DNA of 64,000 nucleotides from Rhodococcus jostii NBRC 16295 (GTDB taxonomy: Bacteria; Actinomycetota; Actinomycetes; Mycobacteriales; Mycobacteriaceae), in NCBI RefSeq assembly GCF_001894825.1, contig NZ_BCWY01000006.1, positions 62,001-126,000 on the forward strand, in the 5' to 3' direction. The position numbers were made by a program, and so were the translations under genes. Of this stretch, positions 45,914 to 54,461 are shown piece by piece (the stretch's first letter is position 1; each line of letters opens with the position of its first letter). Under the pieces are notes generated by a model that was given only the letters and a program-made list of their open reading frames with translations, had not been told where the DNA came from and ran no database searches.

Positions 45914-46947
45914 GCCGTCACGGTATAGCGATGCACACCCAGCATCGCGCCGGGGTCCGCATCTTCTCCGTCGGCCACGACGCAGTCCGCGAGCCGGTTC
46001 CGCACGTGCTCGGCCTCGATGTCGGCCCCGATGAGCACCAGCTGCGTCGCCCGTTCCTCACCGGGTTCCCAGCGCGTCGATGTGAATCTGATGTGCGGTC
46101 CGACCGTCTGCACCTCGAACTTCCGCGACTGCCCGGGCACCGCGAAATGCACGAATCCCTTGATCCGGTAGATCCCGACCGGTCGTTTCTCGAGGAACTC
46201 GACGAGCCGCCGCGGATCGATCGGCGTCTCCGAGGCGAAATCGACTGCCTCGTAGGACGAGTGCAGATGGTCGTGACCGTCGCAGTGGTCGTGTTGATCC
46301 AGCAGGAGCTGATCGAGGGTGAGCTGCTCCCCTGCCGCCGGTTCACGTCCGGGCTCCCGGTCGAACAGCAGGGTGGGCTCGATCCGGCCGTGTGCGGTAG
46401 TCAGGACCGGCGCGCGGTCGTTGTAGTCGCGGACCATCGCGTGCACGGCGGCGCGTCGGCCTTCGTCGATCCGGTCGGTCTTGTTGAGGATCACCAGGTC
46501 TGCGAGCGTGACCTGCTTGCCGAGGTCCGGGTGCTGGGCCGACATGTCCTCGAACTGCTCACCGTCGACCATCACGACGAGACCGCCGTAGACGACGTGT
46601 GGGTTCGCGCTGCCGAGTACGAGCCGAATCATGTTGCGCGGCTCGGCAAGCCCGCTCGCCTCGACGATGATCACATCGATCTGCGACGTGGGGCCCGCCA
46701 GGCGGTCCAGCATCTCGTCCATGTCGCTGACGTCGACGGCGCAGCACATGCAGCCGTTGCTCAGCGACACCATGGAATCGACCTGCCCGGCCACCATCAT
46801 CGAATCGATGTTCACGGCACCGAAGTCGTTCACGATGACGCCGACGCGGACCCCGCGGTTGTTGCGGAGCACGTGGTTGAGGAGTGTGGTCTTCCCCGAA
46901 CCGAGGAATCCGGCGACGATGACGACGGGAATCCGCTTCTTCGCCAA
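45910..46947 (-). CDS. cobW: CobW/COG0523 family G3E GTPase
   Basis: 345 residues. Walker A GFLGSGKT (13-20), metal-binding CMCC (66-69), G-motif NKTD (155-158), and a His-rich loop DQHDHCDGHDHLHS (217-230), then the C-terminal CobW_C domain. COG0523 proteins load metals such as cobalt or zinc onto client enzymes. Coupling to bluB favours a role in cobalamin synthesis (cobalt delivery), although zinc chaperones look similar; no Zur box or B12 riboswitch is seen in the short upstream gap. Confidence 0.88.
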   Translation of the reverse strand: MAKKRIPVVIVAGFLGSGKTTLLNHVLRNNRGVRVGVIVNDFGAVNIDSMMVAGQVDSMVSLSNGCMCCAVDVSDMDEMLDRLAGPTSQIDVIIVEASGLAEPRNMIRLVLGSANPHVVYGGLVVMVDGEQFEDMSAQHPDLGKQVTLADLVILNKTDRIDEGRRAAVHAMVRDYNDRAPVLTTAHGRIEPTLLFDREPGREPAAGEQLTLDQLLLDQHDHCDGHDHLHSSYEAVDFASETPIDPRRLVEFLEKRPVGIYRIKGFVHFAVPGQSRKFEVQTVGPHIRFTSTRWEPGEERATQLVLIGADIEAEHVRNRLADCVVADGEDADPGAMLGVHRYTVTA

Positions 46948-46992
46948 CGCTGCGACCTCCGTGGACCCTCGACGATCTACCGGGCGCCCATC

Positions 46993-47841
46993 CTAGCGCC
47001 CCGCCCCCGCGGAGAGGATCGCCGCGTCGACGTCGGCCGCGGGAGTCATCGGCAACGTGTGATGGGTGGCTCCGGGAATCGTCGTCACCGTGGCAAACGG
47101 GAGCAGCCGCCGGGCGTTCTCCGCCACCCGGCCCGCATCGTGCGCCCGGCTGCCTCCCGCGAGCACCACGGTGGTGCCGACCGTCAGTCCTTCCAATGCA
47201 CGGGCGTTCGGGCGTGGCGGCACGACCAGCGAGGTGCGGCCGAACGCGGCCGCCCCGAGCGCGGTGACACGAAGCCACCGGGGGTCGACGCCGGCGCCCG
47301 CGGTCTCCCAGCCGATCAGGCGCCGTTGCCGCTTCTCCGTGGGCCGGATCAGCAGCGGCACTGCGTGGAGCACGTATCGCCGACTCATGCCCGCGAAGCA
47401 GGACGTCGGGTCGAGCAACACGAGACGGTCGACGCGACGGGAATCGTGCAGCGCGTACGCGAGCGCGATCATGGCGCCGTACGAATGCCCGACCACCCCC
47501 GCCGATGTCGCCCCGAGATGGTCGAGCACCGCGTCCAGCCACGCGACCAGATCCGCGGCCGTGCGTAGCGGCGCGCCGTCGTTCACGCTGCGCCCCACGT
47601 CGCCCATGACGTCCACCGCGAACACCCGGTGACCACGGGCGAGCGCCGCGACGTTGGCGACCCACACGGTCGACGTGGCCCCGCCCCCGGGAAGCAGGAG
47701 AATCGGCGTACCCGTCTCAGGTCCGCACACGTTGACCCGGGTAGGCCCGAACGGCGTCGGGACGTTCACGGGGGTGACGTTCACCGGCCAGTCGTCCAGC
47801 AGCGAGTCGTAGGCGCGGAAGAAGTCGTCGACTGCCGCCAT
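46993..47841 (-). CDS. Alpha/beta hydrolase
   Basis: 282 residues. Nucleophile elbow GHSYGAM with Ser, oxyanion strand LLLPGGGATSTVW, late catalytic His in PGATHHTLPM and acid near VVLAGGSRAHDA. ATG 47841 with GAGGAGG upstream. Substrate unknown. Divergent from a MarR regulator over a perfect 19-bp palindrome, so it is probably the regulated target. Confidence 0.88.
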   Translation of the reverse strand: MAAVDDFFRAYDSLLDDWPVNVTPVNVPTPFGPTRVNVCGPETGTPILLLPGGGATSTVWVANVAALARGHRVFAVDVMGDVGRSVNDGAPLRTAADLVAWLDAVLDHLGATSAGVVGHSYGAMIALAYALHDSRRVDRLVLLDPTSCFAGMSRRYVLHAVPLLIRPTEKRQRRLIGWETAGAGVDPRWLRVTALGAAAFGRTSLVVPPRPNARALEGLTVGTTVVLAGGSRAHDAGRVAENARRLLPFATVTTIPGATHHTLPMTPAADVDAAILSAGAGR

Positions 47842-47857
47842 CACGTCCTCCTCGGGT

Positions 47858-47876
47858 TATCTCGATAGTCGAGATA
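47858..47876. promoter_or_regulatory. MarR operator candidate
   Basis: TATCTCGATAGTCGAGATA is a perfect 8-3-8 inverted repeat 17 bp upstream of the hydrolase start in the divergent gap to the MarR gene. A related half-site (ATCGAGAG) follows at 47884-47891. Typical size and form of a MarR operator. Confidence 0.75.
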
Positions 47877-47915
47877 CTAGACAATCGAGAGAAGAGTCGC
47901 AGTAGATTGCAGAGC

Positions 47916-48431
47916 GTGAATCCGGACGAAGACGCACAGACCGTGCACAGGCTGCGCGGGCTCGCAGTCGAGCTGAACCTGCTCGGCGCCGAGTTCGCGC
48001 AACTGCACGGACTGCACACCACCGATCTCCGCGCCCTGATCTGCATCCTCGACGCCGACCGCGCGGACCTCCCCGCCACCCCCGGATGGCTCGGAAGTCA
48101 GCTCGGCATCAACTCGGCCTCCGTCACCGCACTCCTGGACCGCATGGAGAGTGCCGGGCTGATCCGGCGCGACCGCGACGCCGACGACCGCCGCCGGTCG
48201 TTGCTCGCCGTGACCCCCCGTGCCGTCGACCTCGGCCAGTCCTTCTTCGGACCGCTCATCAACCGGACGGCAGCCGTCCTGGAAGGCTTCGACGCCACCG
48301 AAAGAGACACCATCTCGCGGTTTCTCGACGGCGTGAACCGTGCGGTCGCCGGCGAGCGACAGACCCGCAGTCAGCCGACGGACGCGTCGGCGCCGAGGTC
48401 GCGGACCCGACGCGCGGGTGAGCCGGCGTAG
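47916..48431 (+). CDS. MarR family transcriptional regulator
   Basis: 171 residues from GTG 47916 (VNPDEDAQTVHRL); a TTG three codons earlier is possible. Winged helix: LGSQLGINSASVTALLDRMESAGLIRRDRDADDRRRSLLAVTPRA. Likely binds the palindrome at 47858-47876 and controls the alpha/beta hydrolase and itself. The 3' 61 bp overlap in antisense the acyltransferase gene, which encodes its charged C-terminal tail. Confidence 0.88.
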   Translation: MNPDEDAQTVHRLRGLAVELNLLGAEFAQLHGLHTTDLRALICILDADRADLPATPGWLGSQLGINSASVTALLDRMESAGLIRRDRDADDRRRSLLAVTPRAVDLGQSFFGPLINRTAAVLEGFDATERDTISRFLDGVNRAVAGERQTRSQPTDASAPRSRTRRAGEPA

Positions 48432-48856
48432 AGCCCGTTCGGCTCACAGTCGCGAGTGACCACCGTGCCCGCGCCGATGACGCACCCTTCCCCCACCGTC
48501 ACTCCGGGAAGGATGATCGCGCCGGCGCCGATCCAGCAGCCGTCGCCGATCACGATCGGGCGATCGACCACCCGCCCGCCCCGACCCGAGGACGGACCGA
48601 TGTCGTGAGTGCTCGTGATGAACTGCGCACGATGCCCGACAGCAACCTGCCTGCCGAGCGTGATGGGCGCGGTCCCGTCGAACAGCACCCCGCGGTTCAC
48701 GAACGTTCCCACACCCATCGAGATGTCCTTGCCGCCGAAGTGGCAACCCGAGTAGATGCCCGCTCCCCACACCTTCGCGCCCGCCGCCATCAGCAGGAGC
48801 ACGCGCAGCCAGACGGGGACGAACGCGGAGGCCTGAACGATGGTGACGAAGCGCAC
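48371..48856 (-). CDS. Hexapeptide-repeat acyltransferase
   Basis: 161 residues; left-handed beta helix repeats (VGTFVNRGVLFDGTAPITLGRQVAVGHRAQFITSTHDIG, IVIGDGCWIGAGAIILPGVTVGEGCVIGAGTVVTRD). His in STHDIG is the likely catalytic base. A hydrophobic N-terminus (ASAFVPVWLRVLLLMAAGA) may tether it to the membrane. Acceptor unknown, probably a sugar of the envelope. GTG start. Converges on and overlaps the MarR gene. Confidence 0.85.
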   Translation of the reverse strand: MRFVTIVQASAFVPVWLRVLLLMAAGAKVWGAGIYSGCHFGGKDISMGVGTFVNRGVLFDGTAPITLGRQVAVGHRAQFITSTHDIGPSSGRGGRVVDRPIVIGDGCWIGAGAIILPGVTVGEGCVIGAGTVVTRDCEPNGLYAGSPARRVRDLGADASVG

Positions 48857-48980
48857 CCCGTCACCCTATCCCCGGGGAGCAGCTCCACGGACCGAAGATT
48901 GCTCGTCGTTAACTGTCTAACCGCCCGAAAATCCGGGGTCCGGCGTACTATGTGGCCGACGAAGAATACAGAGGGGGACT

Positions 48981-49382
48981 GTGAGAGAACTGGATAGCGA
49001 CGGATTCGCTGCACTGGTGGAGTCCATCCCGCATGCGATCAGCGTTCACGACCGGGAACGAAACGTCATATTCAGCAACTCCGCATGCGCCGCCCTGATC
49101 GGCTACGGCACCGAGGAATTCGCCGACCTCGAGCACGAGCAATTGTTCCACCCCGACGACGGCGAACTGTGGGGCGCCATGCTCGCCCGGGTCCTCGGAA
49201 CGGAAAACCCCAGCGCGACAGCGCATCTCCGGATCCGACACCGCGCCGGGCACTGGATCTGGGTGCGCGTCGCAGCATCCACGTTCACCGCGGACACCGA
49301 GAGACTGGTCGCGCTCGTCCTCCAGGACGAATCCGACACGATCTGGGGCAATCCGACGGCCGCGAGGCAGCCCATCCGATAG
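48981..49382 (+). CDS. Stand-alone PAS-domain protein
   Basis: 133 residues consisting of one PAS/PAC unit: FAALVESIPHAISVHDRERNVIFSNSACAALIGYGTEEFADL, LFHPDDGELW, RIRHRAGHWIWVRVAASTFTADTERLVALVLQDES. No kinase, GGDEF or DNA-binding domain is fused. GTG start with GAGGGG upstream. May sense a small ligand and act on a separate partner. Nothing nearby looks like that partner. Confidence 0.85.
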   Translation: MRELDSDGFAALVESIPHAISVHDRERNVIFSNSACAALIGYGTEEFADLEHEQLFHPDDGELWGAMLARVLGTENPSATAHLRIRHRAGHWIWVRVAASTFTADTERLVALVLQDESDTIWGNPTAARQPIR

Positions 49383-49390
49383 CGGTCCGA

Positions 49391-49591
49391 TCACCGCCCC
49401 TCGCCGGGGGCCGGGCAGCTGCACGGCGGAGTCCGGATCGTGGCGCCGCATCGCCGGCAGAAATGGGTGCGGTGCCCACCGTTGTTCGACGTCGGGCACC
49501 CGCACACCTCCCACCCCACCAGGCACGTGTTGGCGGCCAGCAGGTGGCCGTTCGGACAGCGTCCCGGCGCGGTTTCCGTTCTGGCAGCCAC
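49391..49591 (-). CDS. Small cysteine-rich zinc-ribbon-like protein
   Basis: 66 residues with eight cysteines arranged as CPNGHLLAANTC, CGCP, FCRRCG and PCSCP, suggesting two zinc-binding knuckles. GTG start. Codon use is consistent with coding. Converges with the PAS gene 8 bp away. Not recognised beyond the Cys pattern; a shadow frame cannot be excluded. Confidence 0.55.
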   Translation of the reverse strand: MAARTETAPGRCPNGHLLAANTCLVGWEVCGCPTSNNGGHRTHFCRRCGATIRTPPCSCPAPGEGR

Positions 49592-49651
49592 ACGTCGAAT
49601 CTACCCCACTATCGAACACATGTTCCCATCACGCCGGTGTCTGCCGGACGG

Positions 49652-49861
49652 TCACATGTAGTTGCCGGGCGAACCGTCCTCCTGCCCGTCCTCCCGCTCC
49701 ACCAGGAACCAGCTGCCGGGGGCGTAGATCAACTCCCGGGCGGCACGGACGATGACGAGGGCCCCGGACTCGTGGATGCTGTAGCTGTCGTCGTCGCCGA
49801 AGTCGGTGACGGCGAACTCCGCCAATTGGTCGAATGATCGATGCGTCACAGTGAATGTCAT
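49652..49861 (-). CDS. Hypothetical small acidic protein
   Basis: 69 residues from the ATG giving MTFTVTHRSFDQLAEFAVTDFGDDDSYSIHESGALVI. The sequence has alternating beta-strand character and ends REDGQEDGSPGNYM. A longer frame would start inside the tRNA and is rejected. Similar small proteins are seen in related actinobacteria by memory only; function unknown. Confidence 0.6.
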   Translation of the reverse strand: MTFTVTHRSFDQLAEFAVTDFGDDDSYSIHESGALVIVRAARELIYAPGSWFLVEREDGQEDGSPGNYM

Positions 49862-49901
49862 GACGCCAGTCTCCCACCGGCACAACGGGGATGAATGAGG
49901 A

Positions 49902-49937
49902 AAGCCTCCCATCCGCAGGTTTGCGGATGGGAGGCTT
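49902..49937 (-). terminator. Rho-independent terminator of the tRNA-Ala transcript
   Basis: A perfect 16-bp stem (49902-49917 with 49922-49937) and four-base loop lies 11 bp past the tRNA 3' end; on the minus strand it continues with T residues (TTTCCTCATT). Stem sequence AGCCTCCCATCCGCA. It also lies 40 bp upstream of the small acidic protein. Confidence 0.88.
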
Positions 49938-49947
49938 CTCTCGAAAG

Positions 49948-50020
49948 TGGAGCTAAGGGGACTCGAACCCCTGACCCCCACACTGCCAGTGTGGTGCGCT
50001 ACCAGCTGCGCCATAGCCCC
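49948..50020 (-). tRNA. tRNA-Ala (GGC)
   Basis: 73 nt cloverleaf: acceptor GGGGCTA/TAGCTCC, D arm GCGC-AGCTGGTA-GCGC, anticodon stem CCACA/TGTGG with loop CTGGCAG (anticodon GGC, reads GCC), T arm AGGGG-TTCGAGT-CCCCT. Discriminator A. The CCA end is not encoded. Standing alone and followed by a strong terminator. Confidence 0.96.
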
Positions 50021-50113
50021 GTATTCGGTTGTTCTCCGCACTCGGAATCACTTCCTCCGTGCTCGAAGAAAGTTACACCATTGCCGACCGGGCCAACAAA
50101 TCGCCTGGTCAGA

Positions 50114-50185
50114 GGCGCTTCGCGCCCGTGCGCCTTTCTGGTTGTTCCAGCTACCACAAAGGCGCACGGGCGGCGGAGCCGCCTA
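50114..50185. repeat. Modular palindromic repeat, copy C, at the dsbA-like 3' end
   Basis: Arms 50123-50137 and 50158-50172 (CGCCCGTGCGCCTTT) with an inner TGGT/ACCA stem; flanked by GGCGC-TTC-GCGCC (50114-50126) and GGCGG-AG-CCGCC (50172-50183), and ending in the stop TAG of the thioredoxin-like gene. Flanks and CCCGTG/CACGGG borders are the same as copies A and B; the centre differs. A 25-bp identity with copy B runs to just inside the stop. Confidence 0.85.
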
Positions 50186-50914
50186 CAGCTGGGACACCCA
50201 GTTCTCGTTGGAGAGCGCGTCGATCACGGTGCCGTCCTTCACCACCGCGGGCGTGCCCGTCGCACCGCTTGCTGCGAGGGCCTGACGTCCCGCCTCGGCG
50301 TGTGCCCGGGCCTGCTCCACCTTCGCACCGGTGGTGATGCACTGGGCGGCCGCGTCGGAGGCTCCGGCGTCGCTGGCGATCCGCGCGAGTTCCTCGTTGG
50401 TGTGGTCGGAGCTGCCGTTCTCCTTCGGCTGATTCGCCGGCGAGAACAGGGCCGCATGGAACGCCGAGTACGCCACGGCGTCACCGGTTTCGGCGACGCA
50501 TTCGGACGCAGCGACTGCCCGGGTGGAGTAGTCACCGCTCGCCGAGAGCCGGTCGAGGAAGTTCAGGACGTGATAGCGGACGGCCACCTTGCCGTCGTCG
50601 ACGGCCTGGGCGAGTTCCTGCCCGTTCTTGTTCTCGAGCTCGGCACAGTACGGGCACATCGGGTCTTCGAACAGATCGATCGTGGTGGCCGCGTCGGGAC
50701 GACCGAGAAGCACCACGCCGTCGTCCTGCAATGCCACCTGGACCTCGGAGTTCTGGACGCCACCGTAACCGTCGTTCCGCGGCTTGCTGCGGTTGCTCTG
50801 CCAGATCACACCCCCGATGACCAGCACGGCGATCACCAGCACGGCGAGCCCACCGAGAATGTAAGTGGACCGGCTGGATTCCGGCTGCGGGTTGTACTTG
50901 TTCTTCGCGCTCAC
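50183..50914 (-). CDS. Membrane-anchored DsbA-like thiol-disulfide protein
   Basis: 243 residues. One N-terminal transmembrane anchor (YILGGLAVLVIAVLVIGGVIW, 18-38), then a DsbA-type thioredoxin domain with CPYC at 87-90, an alpha insert with extra cysteines (ASECVAET, AAQCITTG) and the cis-Pro loop GATGTPAVV. Oxidises or isomerises disulfides outside the membrane. GTG start. Follows the MauE-like gene by 41 bp, the likely redox partner. The gene ends within palindromic repeat C. Confidence 0.9.
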   Translation of the reverse strand: MSAKNKYNPQPESSRSTYILGGLAVLVIAVLVIGGVIWQSNRSKPRNDGYGGVQNSEVQVALQDDGVVLLGRPDAATTIDLFEDPMCPYCAELENKNGQELAQAVDDGKVAVRYHVLNFLDRLSASGDYSTRAVAASECVAETGDAVAYSAFHAALFSPANQPKENGSSDHTNEELARIASDAGASDAAAQCITTGAKVEQARAHAEAGRQALAASGATGTPAVVKDGTVIDALSNENWVSQL

Positions 50915-50955
50915 GTGGATGCAGTCCTTCGACGTCGGATCGATTTACCGAATGC

Positions 50956-51444
50956 TTACTCTGCCACCGTCTGCTGAGGGGTCACTGAGAGAGTGGTGCG
51001 GGAGCCGAGCCCCAGCGCGAACGGCGACCGCGGGAACACGATCAACCACGCTGCCAGCGCGAGGAAGGCCACATCCCGGAGGATTTCCTTGGTGTAGTCC
51101 CAGCCGTTCACGTCGGCCGCACCGCCGCCGCCGAAGCATCCGCAGTCGATGGACAGCCCGCGGGCCCACACCGAGACGATCACGCCGATGAGCACGAGCA
51201 GGAGTACGGCCGACACGGAGGCCGTGACGCGGACGGCGAGCCCGATCAGCAGGAGCAGGCCCAGGGCGATCTCGAAGAACGGCAACGTGTTGGCAACCGG
51301 TCGTACGAGGTCCTCGGGCAGCAGTTGGTAGGCACGGACGGCGATGATCGTCTGGGCGGGGTCGGCGACTTTGAGTGCGCCGGAGACCAGCCAGACGGCG
51401 GCGAGAGACAGCCGGGCGAGGAGGGAGACGATCTTGATCCACAC
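50956..51444 (-). CDS. MauE/DoxX-like membrane protein
   Basis: 162 residues from GTG 51444 (VWIKIVSLLARLSLAAVWLVSG); a longer start would overlap the MFS gene. Four hydrophobic helices, the MauE pattern LKVADPAQTIIAVRAYQLLP, PFFEIALGLLLLIGL, and a cysteine pair in LSIDCGCFGGGG. MauE proteins pass reducing equivalents or help disulfide formation in exported proteins. Cotranscribed with the DsbA-like gene. Confidence 0.87.
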   Translation of the reverse strand: MWIKIVSLLARLSLAAVWLVSGALKVADPAQTIIAVRAYQLLPEDLVRPVANTLPFFEIALGLLLLIGLAVRVTASVSAVLLLVLIGVIVSVWARGLSIDCGCFGGGGAADVNGWDYTKEILRDVAFLALAAWLIVFPRSPFALGLGSRTTLSVTPQQTVAE

Positions 51445-51470
51445 CCGAACGAGCGTACCGAAGTCGCCGG

Positions 51471-52697
51471 TCAGACCGCCTCGACCGACACCTTGGGTGC
51501 CGCCTTGTTCGGCACCAGCAGCCACCCCACAGCAGCGAGGAGCATGACCCCTCCGGTCACGCCGAAGGCGACCGCGTACGACAGGTGCTGAGCGAGCAGA
51601 CCCGCTCCGACCGGGCCGAGCACTCCGCCGACATCCGCGACCATCTGGAAGGTGGCCAGCACGGGACCACCGCGGGACTTCGCGCCGACGACGTCGGCGA
51701 CCGCAGCCTGCTGTGCCGGACTCATCACACCGGAACCGATACCTGCGATGCCCGACAGCACCAGGAAAACCAGGAGGTTCTCACTGAGGCCCATCCCGAC
51801 GGTGCTGGCGCCACACACGAGGAGGCCGAGCAGGACGAACAGCTTGCGGCCGTACACGTCCGACAACCGTCCCGACACGATGAGGACGAGTGCGTTCCCG
51901 ACGGCGAACACGGTGAGGGCGATACCGGCGAGGGCGGCGTCGCGGTGCAGCGCCTCGACGACGAACAGCGGGACCATCGCCACCCGCACGCCGAAGATCA
52001 CACCGCCGAACGCGAAGTTGGATCCCAGCGCGGCCCGATAGATCGGCTGTCCGAGGGCTTCACGCAGCGTCATGGTGGCACCGGCAACGGTGGCGTCGGG
52101 CGCGGTGAGGTGGGAACCGCGCAGGCTCACGAAGACGACGGCCGCGGCGATGACGAGGGCGATCGCGTAGATGACGAACGGAACCCGGAGGCCGAAGCCG
52201 ACGAGCAACCCGCCGACGAGTGGCCCGGAGATCGAGCCCATCAGGAAGCTCGTCGCATACAGCCCGGACACGCGGCCACGACTGTCGACCGGCGCGATGC
52301 GGATGACGAGGCCCATCGCCGACACCGTGAACATCGTCGAGCCGATGCCCCCGAGTGCGCGGAAGATCAGCAGCTGCCAGTAGTCGCCCGCGACCGCGCA
52401 GGCTGCGGTCGACGCGGCGACGATCAGCAGACCGGTGATGTAGACCGGCCGCTCCCCCAGCTTCTGCACGAGCCGTCCGCTGACCGGGGCGAAGACCAGG
52501 CGCATGAATGCGAACGACGAGATCACGACGGTGGCCGCGGTGACGCTCACGTCGAAGCTGCGGGCGAACTGCGGGAGGGCGGGTGCGACGATCCCGAACC
52601 CGAGTGCGATGACGAAGCTGGCCGAGACCAGCACCCAGATTTCGGAAGGGATCCGCGGGCCACGCCCGGCGGGCAGCCCGGCTGCGCGAGTGTTCAT
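51471..52697 (-). CDS. MFS transporter, multidrug/arabinose efflux type
   Basis: 408 residues, 12 transmembrane helices. Motif A appears as SGRLVQKLGERPVYITG and again as SGRLSDVYGRKLFVLLG; motif C-like GSISGPLVGGLLVG marks the drug:H+ antiporter family. ATG 52697 (MNTRAAGL) is preferred over a start 14 codons earlier. Substrate unknown. Upstream of the MauE/DsbA pair on the same strand with a 26-bp gap. Confidence 0.9.
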   Translation of the reverse strand: MNTRAAGLPAGRGPRIPSEIWVLVSASFVIALGFGIVAPALPQFARSFDVSVTAATVVISSFAFMRLVFAPVSGRLVQKLGERPVYITGLLIVAASTAACAVAGDYWQLLIFRALGGIGSTMFTVSAMGLVIRIAPVDSRGRVSGLYATSFLMGSISGPLVGGLLVGFGLRVPFVIYAIALVIAAAVVFVSLRGSHLTAPDATVAGATMTLREALGQPIYRAALGSNFAFGGVIFGVRVAMVPLFVVEALHRDAALAGIALTVFAVGNALVLIVSGRLSDVYGRKLFVLLGLLVCGASTVGMGLSENLLVFLVLSGIAGIGSGVMSPAQQAAVADVVGAKSRGGPVLATFQMVADVGGVLGPVGAGLLAQHLSYAVAFGVTGGVMLLAAVGWLLVPNKAAPKVSVEAV

Positions 52698-52756
52698 AGT
52701 TGAATCCGATGGTAGGTGCCCCGGCTTCGGCGACGGCACCTACCCCGCCCGAACAC

Positions 52757-54388
52757 CTACTTCAGGACGTCGGCGACCAGTTCCTTGGCTGCCGCCTGCA
52801 CCTCCGCGAGATGGTCCGGGCCCTTGAAGGATTCGGCGTAGATCTTGTAGACGTCCTCGGTCCCCGAGGGCCGCGCCGCGAACCACGCCGAATCCGTGGT
52901 GACCTTCAGCCCGCCGAGCGGCGCTCCGTTGCCGGGCGCACTCGTCAGCGTCGCGGTGATCGGCTCCCCCGCCAGTTCGGTGGCGGACACCTGTTCGGGC
53001 GACAGCTTCGCGAGCACAGCCTTCTGCTCCCGGCTGGCCGGGGCATCGATGCGCGCGTAGGCCGGACTGCCGAACTTCTCGGCGAGTTCCCGGTACCGGA
53101 CCGACGGTGTCTTGCCGGTCACGGCCGTCATCTCCGAGGCGAGCAGGGCCAGGATGATCCCGTCCTTGTCGGTGGTCCACACCCCGCCGTCGTGACGCAG
53201 GAACGAGGCCCCCGCACTCTCCTCACCGCCGAATCCGAGCGAGCCCTCGAGAAGTCCGGGGACGAACCACTTGAATCCCACCGGGACCTCGAGCAGGTCA
53301 CGGCCCAGGCTGTCGACGACGCGGTCGATCATCGACGAACTGACGAGCGTCTTGCCCACCTTCACCGTCGATCCCCACCCCGTCCGGTGGGAGAACAGGT
53401 AGTCGATGGCCACTGCGAGGTAGTGGTTGGGATTCAGCAGTCCCCCATCGGGAGTGACGATCCCGTGCCGATCGGCGTCGGCGTCGTTTCCGGTGGAGAT
53501 GTCGAACCGGTCGCGGGCTCCGATCAGCGAGGCCATGGCATCCGGTGACGAGCAGTCCATGCGGATCTTGCCGTCGGTGTCGAGGGTCATGAACCGCCAG
53601 GTCGGATCGACGAGCGGATTGACGACCTCGAGATCGAGCCGGTGGGTGTCGGCGATGGCGCCCCAGTAGTCGACGCTCGCGCCGCCCAGCGGATCGGCGC
53701 CGATCCGCACACCGGCGCTCCGGATGGCGTCGAGATCGAGAACGCTCGGCAGGTCGTCGATGTAGAAGCGGAGAAAGTCGTATCGCTCGGCCCGCTGGAT
53801 CGCCCGGTCCGCGGAGATTCTCCGCACACCCGAGAGGTCCCGGCGGAGTAACTCGTTCGCGCGGTCGGCGATGATCGTCGTCGCCTCGGAGCCGGCGGGG
53901 CCCCCGTGCGGCGGGTTGTACTTGAAGCCGCCGTCGCGGGGCGGGTTGTGCGAGGGAGTCACGACGATGCCGTCGGCCTGAGACTCCGGGCCGCTGCGGT
54001 TATAGCGGAGAATCGCGTGACTGACCGCGGGGGTCGGGGTGTACCGGTTCCGCGAATCGATCAGCACCGTCACGTCGTTCGCGGCCAGGACCTCCAGGGC
54101 CGACGTCCACGCCGGCTCCGACAGGGCGTGGGTGTCGCGTCCGAGGAACAGCGGTCCGTCGATGCCCTGCGACGCCCGGTATTCGACGATGGCCTGGGTG
54201 GTGGCCAGGATGTGCGCCTCGTTGAATGCCGTATCGAGGCTCGACCCTCGGTGTCCGGAAGTCCCGAACACCACTTGCTGCAACGGATCCTCGGGGTCGG
54301 GCACACCGCTGTAGTACGCGGTCACCAGGTGCGGGATGTCGACGAGATCTTCCGGCAGTGCCACCTGACCCGCCCTGTCGTGCGCCAC
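52757..54388 (-). CDS. pgm: Alpha-D-glucose phosphate-specific phosphoglucomutase
   Basis: 543 residues from GTG 54388 with AGGAGG just upstream; length close to E. coli Pgm (546). Active-site phosphoserine in TPSHNPP (Ser 146), metal loop [11 protein letters not shown], sugar-binding [11 protein letters not shown] and phosphate-binding [13 protein letters not shown]. Interconverts glucose-1-P and glucose-6-P, feeding glycogen, trehalose and the alpha-glucan genes at 10001-12840 and 20230. Equivalent to Rv3068c with crcB neighbours conserved. Confidence 0.97.
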   Translation of the reverse strand: MAHDRAGQVALPEDLVDIPHLVTAYYSGVPDPEDPLQQVVFGTSGHRGSSLDTAFNEAHILATTQAIVEYRASQGIDGPLFLGRDTHALSEPAWTSALEVLAANDVTVLIDSRNRYTPTPAVSHAILRYNRSGPESQADGIVVTPSHNPPRDGGFKYNPPHGGPAGSEATTIIADRANELLRRDLSGVRRISADRAIQRAERYDFLRFYIDDLPSVLDLDAIRSAGVRIGADPLGGASVDYWGAIADTHRLDLEVVNPLVDPTWRFMTLDTDGKIRMDCSSPDAMASLIGARDRFDISTGNDADADRHGIVTPDGGLLNPNHYLAVAIDYLFSHRTGWGSTVKVGKTLVSSSMIDRVVDSLGRDLLEVPVGFKWFVPGLLEGSLGFGGEESAGASFLRHDGGVWTTDKDGIILALLASEMTAVTGKTPSVRYRELAEKFGSPAYARIDAPASREQKAVLAKLSPEQVSATELAGEPITATLTSAPGNGAPLGGLKVTTDSAWFAARPSGTEDVYKIYAESFKGPDHLAEVQAAAKELVADVLK

Positions 54389-54461
54389 GAGACCTCCTGA
54401 AACTCGTCGGGATCGAACTCGACTACCCACCCATCCTGCACCCTCGCGCAGGACTCTGCCC

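Noticed and set aside
46948-46992. B12 riboswitch upstream of cobW-bluB
   Set aside because: Only 45 bp to the alpha/beta hydrolase stop, no B12 box.
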